In this document: positions 8,754-17,557 of the stretch, piece by piece
Layout of the letters: the number at the start of each line of letters is the position of its first letter
Position numbering within the stretch: position 1 is the stretch's first letter
NCBI GenBank assembly: GCA_015711725.1
Contig: JACVIX010000022.1
Coordinates: 1-32,036, forward strand
Source of the DNA: Candidatus Geothermincola primus
GTDB taxonomy: Bacteria; Actinomycetota; Geothermincolia; Geothermincolales; Geothermincolaceae
Reading direction: 5' to 3'
DNA length: 32,036 nucleotides
The notes under the pieces: generated by a model
The model's database searches: none
The model's input: only the letters and a program-made list of their open reading frames with translations
Told to the model about the DNA's origin: nothing
Program-made: the position numbers and the translations under genes

Positions 8754-10874
8754 TCAATCTCCTTTCAGGGGGATAGTGAAACTAAAAGTAGAGCCCTTAC
8801 CCAGCTCACTCTCCACCCAAATCCTGCCGCCATGGGCCTCCACAATGCCTTTACATATGACCAGCCCCAGCCCTAATCCACCACTATTGCGGGTGGTGTT
8901 GCTGTCCACTTGATGAAATTTGGTGAAAAGCTTCTCCTGGTCTTTTTTCGCGATGCCAGGACCGTTGTCGGAAACGGAGACGATTATGTCTCTCTTCCCT
9001 GGTTCCATGGAGGCGGCGACCTTCACCTTCCCCCCTTCGGGGGTGAACTTGATAGCGTTGCTTAAGAGATTTTCAATCACCTGATGAATGCGCCACACAT
9101 CCACCTTCACCGAGGGCAGACCTTCCTGGACCTCGCTGGTGAGATCTATCTTTTTTCTAAATGCCTCGCTTTCGAATTCAGCCAGTGCGGAGTGGACGAT
9201 CTCGCCTATGGGGGCGTACCATTTCTCCCCTACCATCCTTCCTTCCTCAAGGCGGGTCACGTCCAGGAGGTCGTTGATGATCTTGGTCATCTGGTCCGCC
9301 CGTGCGTTGATGATCTTCAACTTGCTTAATTGGAAGTCGTCAAGCTCGCCCAGTTCCCCGGATAAGAACGCCTCGGCGTAGCCTTTGATAAGGGAAAGGG
9401 GGGTGCGTAGCTCGTGGGAGGTGATGGCGATGAAATCGGATTTCATCTTGTCGAATACCGATAATTCCTCATATGCCTGCTCCAGATCCTCCGTCCGCTT
9501 CTTGAGAGCCTCTTCTAGATTTTTTCTCTCGGTGATGTCGTGAGCGATGGCCACGATTCCCGCGAATTCGCCGTTTTTAATCAAGGGAGCAGAACTAATC
9601 TCCACAGGTAAAAGGGAGCCATTGCTTTTCTTGAGCAGGGTCTCGAAGACCACTTTCTGCCCGCTCTTTCTTTTCTGTAACATCTCTTCCACCAACGGTA
9701 GCTCCTCGGGGGGCACGATATCTTTGGGCTGCAGGGAAAGGAATTGCTCCTCGCTCATCCCTAACATATCCAGCATGCGGTCGTTGCAGAAGACGAATCT
9801 GAAGTCGCGATCCATGGCGTAAAGGCCGTCATTTAGGCTATTAATCAAGAAATTCACGTAGTCGGAGGCCTCTACGAAGGCCCGCCTGAGTCGCATGTAC
9901 TTAGTGAAATCCTGGAGAACCAAAAGCGTCCCCCCAGACTCGCCCTCACTGGCATACATAGGAATAAGAGCCAGATTGAAGAGAGTCTCTTCCCGATCGA
10001 ATCTCGCAAGCAAAGCTTCCCGGCGATATGGCTCCGAGGTGGCCTTGATTTCCTTGAAACCCTCTTGGATCACGGTGGATACCTCCTGGGGGAGCAAGGA
10101 AAGGATATTCTTCCCGGTCAGGTCTTTTTCCCCAGAAGGCGAAGCTTTTTCCATCCATTCCCGCATGCGTTGGTTGGCGTGGTGGACCCGTCCCTCTGGG
10201 TCCAAGAGCGCGGTGCCGATAGGATACCTCTCGCCCCCAATTATCTCCATATATCTATCTAGATAATATAGGAAAGGGTAGTTTTTAAGTATGGATTCGC
10301 TGGAGAAGCGAAGGAAGCAGATGGATCCCTCCACCGTCCCCTTGGAGTCCACCACCCTTTCGGCAAATACCTCCACGGGCAATAGCCCATTTTCCATCTT
10401 GACCAACGCTAGCTTTTCCGCTCGGCCTTCGCTCATAGCGGAGCGGCAAATATCTTCCCAACCCTCGAATGGGGGTAGGAAAATTCTAGTCCCGGCTTCG
10501 GGTGCGAGGGTTCCCCCGTCCCTGGAAGCGAATGATTCGCGGAATAGGGCTCGCATTGAGGGACTCACGAAAGTTATACGGAGATGGGGGTCGGTGGCGA
10601 AGAACCCCCCGCCTCCAGACTGGAGTTGTCTCTCTTCCCCTGTGAATTTGAATTCCTCTGCCGAAGCGGGTTCCAGTCCCTTTCCTTTCCCATTCTTCCT
10701 GGGGAGATAGAGCAGCGGGGCTAGAAGGGGTAAGCTGAGGACGGCAAAGACCAAAGCCGCGATGCGTACATTCAATACCAAAAAGAGGATAACCAGGAAC
10801 CATGCGAGAAGCGCCAGCCCCTGAACCAGGAAGCGAGTTTGCGTATCAGTGAGCGACTTTTTGCCGGTAAACAT
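8754..10874 (-). CDS. Multi-PAS membrane sensor histidine kinase
   Basis: This 706-aa kinase starts with two transmembrane helices (about residues 17-55). Three PAS-like regions follow (about 85-195, 215-325 and 340-455); the last ends in the PAC-like [20 protein letters not shown] coiled coil leads to HisKA ([18 protein letters not shown], near 475) and an intact HATPase_c with N box ([14 protein letters not shown]), G1 ([17 protein letters not shown]) and G2 ([19 protein letters not shown]). It should autophosphorylate on the H-box histidine and probably passes phosphate to the receiver encoded upstream. The ATG has AAGGAG about 8 nt upstream, the site lying inside the last codons of the preceding gene, whose stop is 1 nt away. 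It is the last gene of a five-gene minus-strand operon. Confidence 0.95.
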   Translation of the reverse strand: MFTGKKSLTDTQTRFLVQGLALLAWFLVILFLVLNVRIAALVFAVLSLPLLAPLLYLPRKNGKGKGLEPASAEEFKFTGEERQLQSGGGGFFATDPHLRITFVSPSMRALFRESFASRDGGTLAPEAGTRIFLPPFEGWEDICRSAMSEGRAEKLALVKMENGLLPVEVFAERVVDSKGTVEGSICFLRFSSESILKNYPFLYYLDRYMEIIGGERYPIGTALLDPEGRVHHANQRMREWMEKASPSGEKDLTGKNILSLLPQEVSTVIQEGFKEIKATSEPYRREALLARFDREETLFNLALIPMYASEGESGGTLLVLQDFTKYMRLRRAFVEASDYVNFLINSLNDGLYAMDRDFRFVFCNDRMLDMLGMSEEQFLSLQPKDIVPPEELPLVEEMLQKRKSGQKVVFETLLKKSNGSLLPVEISSAPLIKNGEFAGIVAIAHDITERKNLEEALKKRTEDLEQAYEELSVFDKMKSDFIAITSHELRTPLSLIKGYAEAFLSGELGELDDFQLSKLKIINARADQMTKIINDLLDVTRLEEGRMVGEKWYAPIGEIVHSALAEFESEAFRKKIDLTSEVQEGLPSVKVDVWRIHQVIENLLSNAIKFTPEGGKVKVAASMEPGKRDIIVSVSDNGPGIAKKDQEKLFTKFHQVDSNTTRNSGGLGLGLVICKGIVEAHGGRIWVESELGKGSTFSFTIPLKGD

Positions 10875-10875
10875 G

Positions 10876-11238
10876 TTATCTCTCCTTAGGTTTATAAAGG
10901 GTGGAACGCAGCTCTGGCCACACCCATTTCCAGTATCTCACCGAGGCGTAGAAAGCCATGCTTGAACCGATACACATAGGCAGAAAGAGCAGAAGGGCTT
11001 TCATTTTATAGACGGTGAGCTCGGGTGGATCGGGCATGCCCCAGACTTTGGCGAAATAAAGGGGTATTCCCACCAGGACCGGAATGCAAAATATGAGCGC
11101 CCCTACCCAATAGAGGAGATAGAATTTAGGCATCTGTAACGCCTCGCCCATGCGCTTTCCGAGGGAGGAGAAGATCAGAAACATGGTTCCCGTAGCTAAG
11201 GGCGATAAAGCACTCAGGATGGCGGCCAAGTACATCAT
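10876..11238 (-). CDS. Small membrane protein of the KaiC-kinase operon (unknown)
   Basis: This protein of about 120 aa has three likely transmembrane segments (starting [17 protein letters not shown], then [19 protein letters not shown] and [18 protein letters not shown]) and a basic C-terminus. I do not recognise a family. ATG at 11238 overlaps the stop of the preceding gene as ATGA; an upstream in-frame start at 11262 would add 8 residues. It ends 1 nt before the kinase gene. Tight coupling suggests it works with the kinase or with the other small membrane protein, for example as a sensing partner, but that is inference. Confidence 0.75.
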   Translation of the reverse strand: MMYLAAILSALSPLATGTMFLIFSSLGKRMGEALQMPKFYLLYWVGALIFCIPVLVGIPLYFAKVWGMPDPPELTVYKMKALLLFLPMCIGSSMAFYASVRYWKWVWPELRSTLYKPKER

Positions 11239-11540
11239 CTGCCCATCATCACCCCGTAACATTTATAGCTGACCAGCAGGAGCAGGCAGCTGGCGACGCC
11301 CATGGGCAGGCCGTACCAGGCTTTATCTAGGTCCAGGTTGGGGGAAAGCGCCACCGGGAAAGAGGATGCGAACATGATGGCGAAAAAGACGGGCACCAGA
11401 AAGGGATAGGTACCCCTCTCGAATTTAAGCTCGGCTAATCTGCTGACCCCATAGAAATAATATAGCATTGCGAGGAGCGCCAACATGTTGTAGAAGAACA
11501 AGAAGAGCACTAGAATTCGCCACCATGTCAAAGCGTCCAA
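11235..11540 (-). CDS. Small three-helix membrane protein (unknown)
   Basis: This protein of about 101 aa has three hydrophobic segments (WWRILVLFLFFYNMLALLAML, PFLVPVFFAIMFASSFPVA and a C-terminal PMGVASCLLLLVSYKCYG). No family is recognised. TTG at 11540 is preferred because AAGGAG lies 8 nt upstream; the GTG at 11549 would sit directly on the ribosome binding site. Its stop overlaps the next gene by 4 nt. It lies between the receiver and kinase genes, with 70 nt separating it from the receiver, so it is presumably part of the same sensory unit. Confidence 0.75.
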   Translation of the reverse strand: MDALTWWRILVLFLFFYNMLALLAMLYYFYGVSRLAELKFERGTYPFLVPVFFAIMFASSFPVALSPNLDLDKAWYGLPMGVASCLLLLVSYKCYGVMMGR

Positions 11541-11610
11541 TTCCCCCACTCCTTCGAGATGTCAGCGTAAAATGAGATAATCGATATGATTCAGGTAATA
11601 GGCATTGCTT

Positions 11611-12003
11611 TCATTTGTCGGAAGCAGCTTCTAGCATCCTTTTGACCTCATCCAGAAGTTCTTTCTTGCTGAATGGCTTGGTGATGTAACCATCTGCCTT
11701 CATCACTGAGAGGCCGATCATACGGTCGATATTCTGCGTCCTTGCCGTTATGAAGGCGACGGGGATACCCTTTGTCTGGGGATCGTTCTTTAGTCGACGG
11801 AACACCTCCCAGCCGTCTATCTTCGGCATCATGATATCCAAGAGAATGAGGTCAGGTTTGTCGCGAAAGGTCGACTCCAAGGCTTCTTCTCCGGAGAACG
11901 CGCTAATAGTCTCATATCCGGCGTTGGTCAGGAATAGTTGGATCAGCTCCACCATTTCGCGATCGTCGTCGACGACCAGGACCTTCAAGGCCAAGCTTAT
12001 CAC
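11611..12003 (-). CDS. Stand-alone response-regulator receiver domain
   Basis: This 130-aa CheY-like receiver has no output domain. The acidic pair is in VVDDDRE (about 11-14), the phosphoacceptor is Asp56 (LILLDIMMPK), the conserved Thr is Thr86 (FITAR) and the Lys is Lys109 (ITKPF). It should be phosphorylated by the operon's histidine kinase and act by protein contact. The GTG start overlaps the upstream ATPase stop as GTGA, with GGAGGAGGG immediately upstream. Translational coupling to the KaiC-like ATPase suggests the ATPase is its partner or target. Confidence 0.93.
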   Translation of the reverse strand: MISLALKVLVVDDDREMVELIQLFLTNAGYETISAFSGEEALESTFRDKPDLILLDIMMPKIDGWEVFRRLKNDPQTKGIPVAFITARTQNIDRMIGLSVMKADGYITKPFSKKELLDEVKRMLEAASDK

Positions 12004-12806
12004 TCCCTCCTCCGCTTCCCACCCTCCTTCTTGCCGAAGACCTCCATGAATACCTCGACCTCTTTCTTTTTCGGCAAGCCGGAGAGCACTCCTTCCCTGT
12101 CTAGGAATGGCTTTCCCACGATCAGACCGCGGTCGGTGATGCGGTACTCGCGGATGGAGCGGTCGTGATCGCTGGACCTTTGTTTGAGAACCAGTATAGC
12201 CCTGCTTATCGAGGAATCCACTTCCACGTAGCTCAGCTGGATGACCGTGTCCACAATGAAAGGTATGCCCAGCTCTATGGCGTCAGAAGCACCTAAAATC
12301 TCCCTTTCCTCCTGGGTTATCAAAGTGGTTAAGTCGTGTCGCAACAGTCCGTTAACAAAGGTATATGCCACCTCCCTCAGCTCGTGGGGATTCTGGGAAA
12401 CCCTCTCGAAGTGGGATATGGAATCGATGAGAATGCGGCGTATGCCCCCTTCATAGACAAGGGTATCCAGCAGCCCACCTTCTTTCTCCACCTGAGAGAT
12501 AATGATTTCCGGGGAGGTGAAGATGGTACGCAGCTTTCCCTCGCTTTCCATCTTTTGCAGGTCTATGCCGATGGATTGTGCGTCTCTCCTCAATTTTTTA
12601 GGAAAGTGTTCGAAGGTTATTATCGCCCCAGGTTCATCATTTTCAAGCACTCCATTTGCGATGAACTCCAGGCCTATGCAGGTCTTTCCCGTGCCCGGCG
12701 CCCCTTTTACCAGAGTGGTGGAGCCCCTCATGAGCCCACCGCCCAGCATCTCGTCTAGGCCTTCTATTCCCGTGGAGACTCTCTCTATCAAACCTTGCTC
12801 GTTCAT
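12000..12806 (-). CDS. Single-domain KaiC/RAD55-like RecA-fold ATPase
   Basis: This protein of about 268 aa has one KaiC-like RecA domain. It opens with VSTGIEGLDEMLGGG, followed by Walker A GAPGTGKT (about 35-42), a Walker B-like RRILIDSIS, and a C-terminal tail rich in Lys, Glu and Arg. Clock KaiC has two such domains; this is one, as in the many KaiC-like proteins outside cyanobacteria. ATG at 12806 is chosen for the domain boundary, with a weak AGGGAAG just upstream. The frame is open to an ATG at 12893, but that adds 29 unlike residues and lacks a ribosome binding site. It is first in the operon and overlaps the receiver gene, so a phospho-signal probably modulates its ATPase or a partner. 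Confidence 0.88.
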   Translation of the reverse strand: MNEQGLIERVSTGIEGLDEMLGGGLMRGSTTLVKGAPGTGKTCIGLEFIANGVLENDEPGAIITFEHFPKKLRRDAQSIGIDLQKMESEGKLRTIFTSPEIIISQVEKEGGLLDTLVYEGGIRRILIDSISHFERVSQNPHELREVAYTFVNGLLRHDLTTLITQEEREILGASDAIELGIPFIVDTVIQLSYVEVDSSISRAILVLKQRSSDHDRSIREYRITDRGLIVGKPFLDREGVLSGLPKKKEVEVFMEVFGKKEGGKRRRE

Positions 12807-13445
12807 CTTCCCTGATTCGATCAATCCAAGCGAAACGCAACTTTGCGAACAAGCTTTCATCGCTGTCCTCAACCATCCATTTAATATTACCATTTTTTAT
12901 AGGACGAACTAAAGCGGGTGTTGTTTTTCAGGATGTTAGGGTGGTCCTTCAAACTTTTTCAACCCGGAAAGCGCCTGCTGAAACCGCAAAGCATCTTAGT
13001 TTTGGTCGCACAATTTTTATGGAATGGCCAGCGCCTATAATAAAGAGTCAGAGTTTTTCGAATTGAAAATATAAAAAGATATTATAAGGTAGTGAGAAGA
13101 TCACCCCACTTGCCTACCGAAAAAGAAACGCTTAATACATCACCCCACTTGCCTACCGAAAAAGAAACGCTTAATACATCACCCCACTTGCCTACCGAAA
13201 AAGAAACGCTTAATACATCACCCCACTTGCCTACCGAAAAAGAAACGCTTAATACATCACCCCACTTGCCTGCGCAACGAAGAGACTATATTTGGAGTGA
13301 AGAGCCCCCCAAGTTTCTACCTGTAAAACCGGACATATGAGTAGGACTGCGGTAAAGTCAGGGGATGAAATTTTGGAAAATATGCCGAGATCTTTATACT
13401 GCCGGGCGGGCGCTGAGACCTGTGAGAGGGTTGAAAGTCATGTGA
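12807..13445. other. Non-coding gap with a 39-bp minisatellite
   Basis: This stretch between the KaiC-like gene (minus) and the SRP RNA (plus) holds the 39-bp tandem array at 13102-13272 and otherwise AT-rich sequence. No tRNA or riboswitch was recognised. An open frame through the array exists because 39 is a multiple of three, but it has only a poor ribosome binding site. Confidence 0.6.
13102..13272. repeat. 39-bp tandem repeat, 4.4 copies
   Basis: Four identical units start at 13102, 13141, 13180 and 13219, and a partial fifth copy starts at 13258. There are no spacers, so this is a minisatellite and not a CRISPR array. In the plus frame from GTG 13092 each unit would encode the 13 residues SPHLPTEKETLNT, but expression is doubtful. 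Confidence 0.97.
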
Positions 13446-13451
13446 TATAAT
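13446..13451 (+). promoter_or_regulatory. -10 box of the SRP RNA promoter
   Basis: A perfect TATAAT lies 7 nt before G13459, where the 5' strand of the terminal SRP helix begins. No good -35 is 17 bp upstream; TTGAAA at 13431-13436 instead pairs at 16 bp with an alternative TATTAT at 13453-13458. Which is used is unclear. Confidence 0.5.
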
Positions 13452-13458
13452 ATATTAT

Positions 13459-13728
13459 GATCGTGCTAGGCGGGGAGCTAGCGGTGCCCTGAACCCGCAA
13501 TCCGCTACAGCGGGGCTGAATTCCCAACCGAGGCTCTCTGGCTTTGGGAAAGCGTTGTGGCAAGCGGTGTTGAAGGCTGGGTCCTGCGCAACAAGAATTT
13601 GTGAACCCCGTCAGGTCCGGAAGGAAGCAGCGGTAAGCAAACCCTCTTGTGTGCCGCAGATTAACCTGGCTGGAGCAGGCTACCACGATGGCGCCTGGAA
13701 CCAGGAGTCGAAGGCGGGTGCACGATCA
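13459..13728 (+). ncRNA. ffs: Large bacterial SRP RNA (Alu + S domain)
   Basis: This is the RNA scaffold of the signal recognition particle, which with Ffh targets membrane and secreted proteins. The invariant GTCAGGTCCGGAAGGAAGC of the Ffh-binding S-domain hairpin is at 13610-13628. The 5' part carries the Alu-domain signature (GGGGAGCTAGCGGTGCCCTG near 13473-13492), and GGGTCCTGCGCAA precedes the S domain, as in the Bacillus scRNA. The ends GATCGTGC (13459-13466) and GCACGATC (near 13720-13727) pair to close the molecule, giving about 270 nt. Location just upstream of dnaX is common in Gram-positive bacteria. Ends are approximate. Confidence 0.95.
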
Positions 13729-14029
13729 CTTTATTATGGGCAGGAAATTGTCGGCTCGCCCGGACAGTTGAGATCGCTATAACCGCTCAAGAAGATCTTT
13801 ATAACTGGTCTTTGAATCAGGATCGGAGCGATGCCGGCGCCGCTGGCGGTGCTGGGGGAAAAGAGTAGCATAGTGCTTAAAGCGTTAGCTTTAAATCGGA
13901 GGGCGTGAAGAGGGATTTGATTTATTGCCCTGGGAGACCAGCTTATTTAGTCATTAGCCTGTGATAGTATTTTCCCGTGGGAGACGAGACAGAGTTTTTA
14001 TGTCCAGGGATGAGGAAAAAGGAGCGATC
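13729..14029. other. SRP RNA-dnaX spacer
   Basis: About 300 bp with no recognised RNA gene. A weak hairpin (TTGAG and CTCAA arms with a 12-nt loop, near 13766-13788) follows the SRP RNA but lacks a T tract, so I do not call it a terminator. Confidence 0.5.
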
Positions 14030-14146
14030 GTGACAAAGATAAAAGCCCCCAAGTGTGGAGAGAGATGTCGTGGGCGGCGCGCTCTTACCCCAAGGGATTA
14101 CGAGCCTGAATATGAGGAACATAAGGGCTTCACATCTGTCCCGTGA
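14030..14146 (+). CDS. Possible 38-aa small protein upstream of dnaX
   Basis: A GTG at 14030 has AAAAAGGAG ending 5 nt upstream and opens 38 codons before TGA. The peptide is charged, starts MTKIKAPKCGERCRG and has two cysteines but no recognised domain. The frame is open further upstream to GTG 13961 without a ribosome binding site. It ends 30 nt before dnaX, so it might act as a leader ORF. The ribosome binding site is the only positive evidence. Confidence 0.3.
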   Translation: MTKIKAPKCGERCRGRRALTPRDYEPEYEEHKGFTSVP

Positions 14147-14176
14147 CGCCGGTTTGTCGATCAGTGGAGGTAGAAA

Positions 14177-16156
14177 GTGGCATACATGTCCTTATATAGG
14201 AAGTGGCGCCCCCAGAAATTTGAGGACCTAATTGGACAGCGATATGTGGTCCAGACCCTTATCAACGCCTTAAAAAGCGGAAGGTATACCCACGCCTACC
14301 TCTTTGCGGGACCTCGGGGGACGGGAAAGACCAGCACCGCGCGCATCCTAGCCAAGGCGCTAAATTGTGTGGACGGACCTACTCCTTATCCCTGCAACAA
14401 CTGCGAGAGCTGTCGCCGCATCAACGAGGGGAGCGCCGTGGACGTGGTGGAGATAGACGCCGCCTCCAACCGGGGTATCGACGACGTGAGGGAACTGCGG
14501 GAGAAAGTGATATTCACCCCAACCCAACTACGTTTGAAGGTCTACATAATCGATGAGGTACATATGCTTACGGAGCCGGCTTTCAACGCTCTTTTAAAGA
14601 TGCTAGAGGAACCGCCTGGGCATGTTATCTTCGTGTTAGCTACCACCGAACCGCATAAAGTGCTTCCCACCATTCTCTCCCGTTGCCAGCGTTTCGATTT
14701 CAGGCGAGTGTCCACCACAGAATTGGTTGACCACCTGGAGAGGATCGCGGAGACAGAGGGTTTCAAGCTGGAGAGAAAAGGGGCGGTTCTGATCGCGCGC
14801 AGCGCCCAGGGATCGGTGAGGGACGCCTTAGTCACTTTGGATCAGATAGCTTCCTATTCGGAAGGAGAGATATCAGAGGGAACCGTCTCTGGTTTCCTCG
14901 GCTCAGTGGAAGCGGAGGTGTTGTGCCGTCTAGGAGACCTGGTGGCGCAAGGCAACGGCACCGAACTACTGAAAATGGTGGGCGAGCTGGAGGAGAGCGG
15001 CAAGGACTTAAGGCAGTTCGTGAAGGGAGCGATTGAGCATTTCAGGAAGATCTTTCTTTTGCAAAATACCGACGCGGATGCCGGGTTTCTCGATCTCACC
15101 GAGGAGGAATACCGGGAGCTTATCAAAAGCGCCGAGGCAATCCCCCCGCGTATGGTCCCAGTCTACCTGAGCATGCTCCAGGATATCTCCGATCAGATGA
15201 AGTCGACGGGAACGCCCCGTATCGTGTTGGAGACGGGGCTGGTGAGGATGTCCCGCCCCGAGATGGAGCTCTCCCCCCTGATTCTTTCCGAAAGGATGGA
15301 CCGGTTGGAGGAGAAAGTAGATCAGCTGTTCTTCGGTGGCCAGGGCATTTTAGTGGAGCAAGAGGTAGAGGAAAGCTCAGACATGGAAGGGGAGGGGGTC
15401 CTTCCTCAGGCAACTGTCGTGCCACCCCCATTGCCGGAGAGGACAGTGACCGCCCAGGAGGGGAGAAAGCAGGCAAAAGCATCTCAATCTAGAGCGGGGG
15501 AAATGGCGGTGGATATAAGCGAGATCAAGCGAGCTTGGTCGAAAGTAAGGGAAAAGGTTAGGGAGAAGAGTATGCCCACCTATTTTAATCTAATACAAGG
15601 GCAGCCGGTGGCTGTAAAAGGGGGAGAATTGGTTCTCTCTTTCCATGCCAACAGCAGGGTTTCTTGCGAAAAGATGAAAGAGGACGCTCACCGCTTGCCT
15701 GTGGAGGAGAGCTTGAGAGAGATTTTAAGCCTAGACTTAAGGTTGCGGCCGGTGCTGGAAAAGGAGAAGGCGATGCAGGCGAGTTCGGTACAGATCTCCG
15801 AGAATAAGAAGAAAAGCTTAGCGGGGTATAAGACGCGAGATCAGGTGGAAACGGTCGGGAGGGAAGCATCTGAAGAAATAAATTACACAATGTCAAAAGA
15901 TACACAGAAGCTGGAGACGGAGACATATCCTCTTTCCGCGCGGGAGGAGATGAAACCCGGAGGGCAAGCGGGGGAGGAGAAAGAGGTTTCTCCCCAGCCA
16001 CCTAGGATGGAAAAACCCACTCTTTCTGAGGGAGCAGGAGAAGCCCAAGATGAAGATGAGGCGCATAAGGTCAACATGGTCAAAGAGATGTTCAGCGCCG
16101 AGATTGTGGAGGAGACCTATCTGCGGCCGGAGGACGAAAAACCGGGCAATAGGTGA
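14177..16156 (+). CDS. dnaX: DNA polymerase III subunit gamma/tau
   Basis: This 659-aa clamp-loader ATPase loads the beta clamp at replication forks. N-terminal SLYRKWRPQKFEDLIGQ is diagnostic. Walker A is GPRGTGKT (45-52), the zinc site is Cys64, Cys73, Cys76 and Cys79, then come a DEVHML Walker B and the SRC motif (LPTILSRCQRF). Domain III spans roughly 240-370. Residues about 385-480 and 545-659 are Glu/Pro/Lys-rich linkers around a C-terminal region at about 445-540. GTG at 14177 has GGAGG 6 nt upstream and gives the family N-terminus MAYMSLYRKW; the ATG at 14186 is too far from the site. It heads the classic dnaX-ybaB-recR order. Confidence 0.98.
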   Translation: MAYMSLYRKWRPQKFEDLIGQRYVVQTLINALKSGRYTHAYLFAGPRGTGKTSTARILAKALNCVDGPTPYPCNNCESCRRINEGSAVDVVEIDAASNRGIDDVRELREKVIFTPTQLRLKVYIIDEVHMLTEPAFNALLKMLEEPPGHVIFVLATTEPHKVLPTILSRCQRFDFRRVSTTELVDHLERIAETEGFKLERKGAVLIARSAQGSVRDALVTLDQIASYSEGEISEGTVSGFLGSVEAEVLCRLGDLVAQGNGTELLKMVGELEESGKDLRQFVKGAIEHFRKIFLLQNTDADAGFLDLTEEEYRELIKSAEAIPPRMVPVYLSMLQDISDQMKSTGTPRIVLETGLVRMSRPEMELSPLILSERMDRLEEKVDQLFFGGQGILVEQEVEESSDMEGEGVLPQATVVPPPLPERTVTAQEGRKQAKASQSRAGEMAVDISEIKRAWSKVREKVREKSMPTYFNLIQGQPVAVKGGELVLSFHANSRVSCEKMKEDAHRLPVEESLREILSLDLRLRPVLEKEKAMQASSVQISENKKKSLAGYKTRDQVETVGREASEEINYTMSKDTQKLETETYPLSAREEMKPGGQAGEEKEVSPQPPRMEKPTLSEGAGEAQDEDEAHKVNMVKEMFSAEIVEETYLRPEDEKPGNR

Positions 16157-16166
16157 GCTTCACCCC

Positions 16167-16195
16167 CTGACCCCACTATTTCCGCGGGTTATAAT
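16167..16195 (+). promoter_or_regulatory. Promoter-like site upstream of ybaB-recR
   Basis: CTGACC (16167-16172) and a perfect TATAAT (16190-16195) are spaced by 17 bp, just after dnaX ends. Use of this site would give ybaB-recR its own transcript with a leader of about 155 nt. The leader holds a small AGCGAT/ATCGCT hairpin near 16238-16257. Prediction only. Confidence 0.45.
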
Positions 16196-16355
16196 GTTTA
16201 TAACAGGGTAATTGATGGTGACAAGAAAGCGGTTCGCTAGCGATGGAGCTTAATCGCTTGAGCGTGTATACCCGGTTAACACGTCTAGAGCTACATGTTC
16301 GTGGTTGTCGCTTGGTAGAGGAGATTTTACCGAATCGATTTTGGCGGGTGGTGAG

Positions 16356-16670
16356 ATGAACGGAAACATTCAAAAGATGATGAAACAGGCGCAGAAGCTG
16401 CAGAGGCAGATGATGGAAGCCCAAGAGGCTTTGGCGGAAGAAAGAGTGGAAGCCACCGCAGGCGGGGGGATGGTGAAAGTGGTCGCCGATGGGCAGCAGC
16501 ACATCCTTGAAATAAGCATCGATCCGCAAGCGGTGGACCCAGAGGATGTAGAGATGCTGGAGGACATGGTGCTCGCGGCGGTTTCAGAGGCTTTGAAAAA
16601 GTCGCGGGAGCTCTCCGAGGAACGACTGGGAGCTTTGACCAAGGGTTTGAGGATTCCTGGGCTAACCTAA
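16356..16670 (+). CDS. ybaB: YbaB/EbfC nucleoid-associated protein
   Basis: This 104-aa DNA-binding protein dimerises and coats DNA; the gene typically sits between dnaX and recR. NIQKMMKQAQKLQRQMMEAQE, VEATAGGGMVKVVADG and LEISIDPQAV, followed by a helical LEDMVLAAVSEALKKS, match the family fold and its usual length of about 100-110 aa. ATG at 16356 gives the canonical N-terminus; a GGTGGTGAG stretch just upstream is the only ribosome-binding signal. An upstream in-frame TTG at 16305 is not supported. Confidence 0.97.
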   Translation: MNGNIQKMMKQAQKLQRQMMEAQEALAEERVEATAGGGMVKVVADGQQHILEISIDPQAVDPEDVEMLEDMVLAAVSEALKKSRELSEERLGALTKGLRIPGLT

Positions 16671-16728
16671 TTCATAATCGATTTTCAATAAACGATAATC
16701 AAGGGGACATTTGAAGGAAGGTAGCGGA

Positions 16729-17325
16729 TTGTATTATACCCCTCCCATCGAAAGGTTGATCGCGGAGCTGGCGAGGCTTCCAGGTATTGGCCCTAAATCC
16801 GCCCAAAGACTGGCTTTTCATATTATCAAAGTCCCGCTCCAGGAGGCGGAGGATCTAGCCCAAGCCATCGTGGAAGCCAGGAGAAAGGTACAGTTCTGCC
16901 GGAGATGTTTCAATTTGAGCGAGATGGAGCTATGCGAGTATTGCTCGGATAGCCGAAGGGATAGCTCCCTGGTATGCGTGGTGGAGGAAGCCAAAGACAT
17001 AGTTGCCATAGAACGCACCGGGGAGTTCAGAGGTCTCTATCACGTTCTGGGCGGCGCTATCTCACCCATCGATGGGGTGGGACCGGAACAGCTACGCGTA
17101 AACGAGCTAGTTTCCAGAATAAAGGAGGATAAGGTGGAAGAGGTTATCCTTGCCACCAATCCCTCGGTGGAAGGGGAGGCCACGGCCCTCTATATCGCTA
17201 ATCTGATAAGGTCCATGGGGGTGAAGGCGACCAGGCTGGCTAGTGGTTTGCCGGTGGGTGGAGATCTGGAATATGCGGATGAGGTGACCCTTGGAAGGGC
17301 ACTCCAGGGAAGAAGAGAGATTTAG
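16729..17325 (+). CDS. recR: Recombination mediator RecR
   Basis: This protein of about 198 aa helps RecFOR load RecA on gapped DNA. It has a helix-hairpin-helix [14 protein letters not shown] (about 17-30), a Cys4 zinc finger (Cys57, Cys60, Cys69 and Cys72), a Toprim domain from [10 protein letters not shown] (about 81) and the C-terminal [20 protein letters not shown] typical of RecR. TTG at 16729 is preferred because AAGGAAGG lies 7 nt upstream and the resulting [10 protein letters not shown] aligns with other RecR N-termini. TTG at 16711 (AAGGGG 4 nt upstream) would add six residues. Confidence 0.97.
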   Translation: MYYTPPIERLIAELARLPGIGPKSAQRLAFHIIKVPLQEAEDLAQAIVEARRKVQFCRRCFNLSEMELCEYCSDSRRDSSLVCVVEEAKDIVAIERTGEFRGLYHVLGGAISPIDGVGPEQLRVNELVSRIKEDKVEEVILATNPSVEGEATALYIANLIRSMGVKATRLASGLPVGGDLEYADEVTLGRALQGRREI

Positions 17326-17557
17326 ACCGGGCAAATAAATGTGGAATGGGGAGGTAGAGGCGCACGGGGGATTTATCCGTTTCTTAGGGCTGGAAAGAAC
17401 CGGATTTAGGTTGGAAGGCGAGTAGGGAGGAATGTACCGTATTATAATGTAATTTTAACAATACCGGATAAATCCGGTGATGGGATAGCTTTCGCGAGGA
17501 CTTGGATCAGGCCAATTGAATTGGGCCCGGGTGATTGAGTAAAAGCGGTGAGGGAAG

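Noticed and set aside
12807-12893. N-terminal extension of the KaiC-like ATPase from ATG 12893
   Set aside because: No ribosome binding site and the extra 29 residues do not resemble the family; the domain begins right after the ATG at 12806.
12970-13010. Cyclic-di-GMP riboswitch suggested by a CCGCAAAGC string
   Set aside because: Only one short motif matches; the paired elements of the GEMM fold are not present and no gene is suitably placed downstream.
13102-13272. CRISPR-like array
   Set aside because: Units are directly adjacent with no variable spacers, and no cas gene is in the window.
13092-13340. 82-codon ORF through the 39-bp repeat array
   Set aside because: The frame stays open only because the unit is a multiple of three; the ribosome binding site is poor and no domain is visible beyond the repeated 13-mer.
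17326-17557. Lysine riboswitch in front of lysC
   Set aside because: A GTAGAGGCGCA string recalls the start of the L box, but the gap is only about 230 bp and the other conserved elements are missing.
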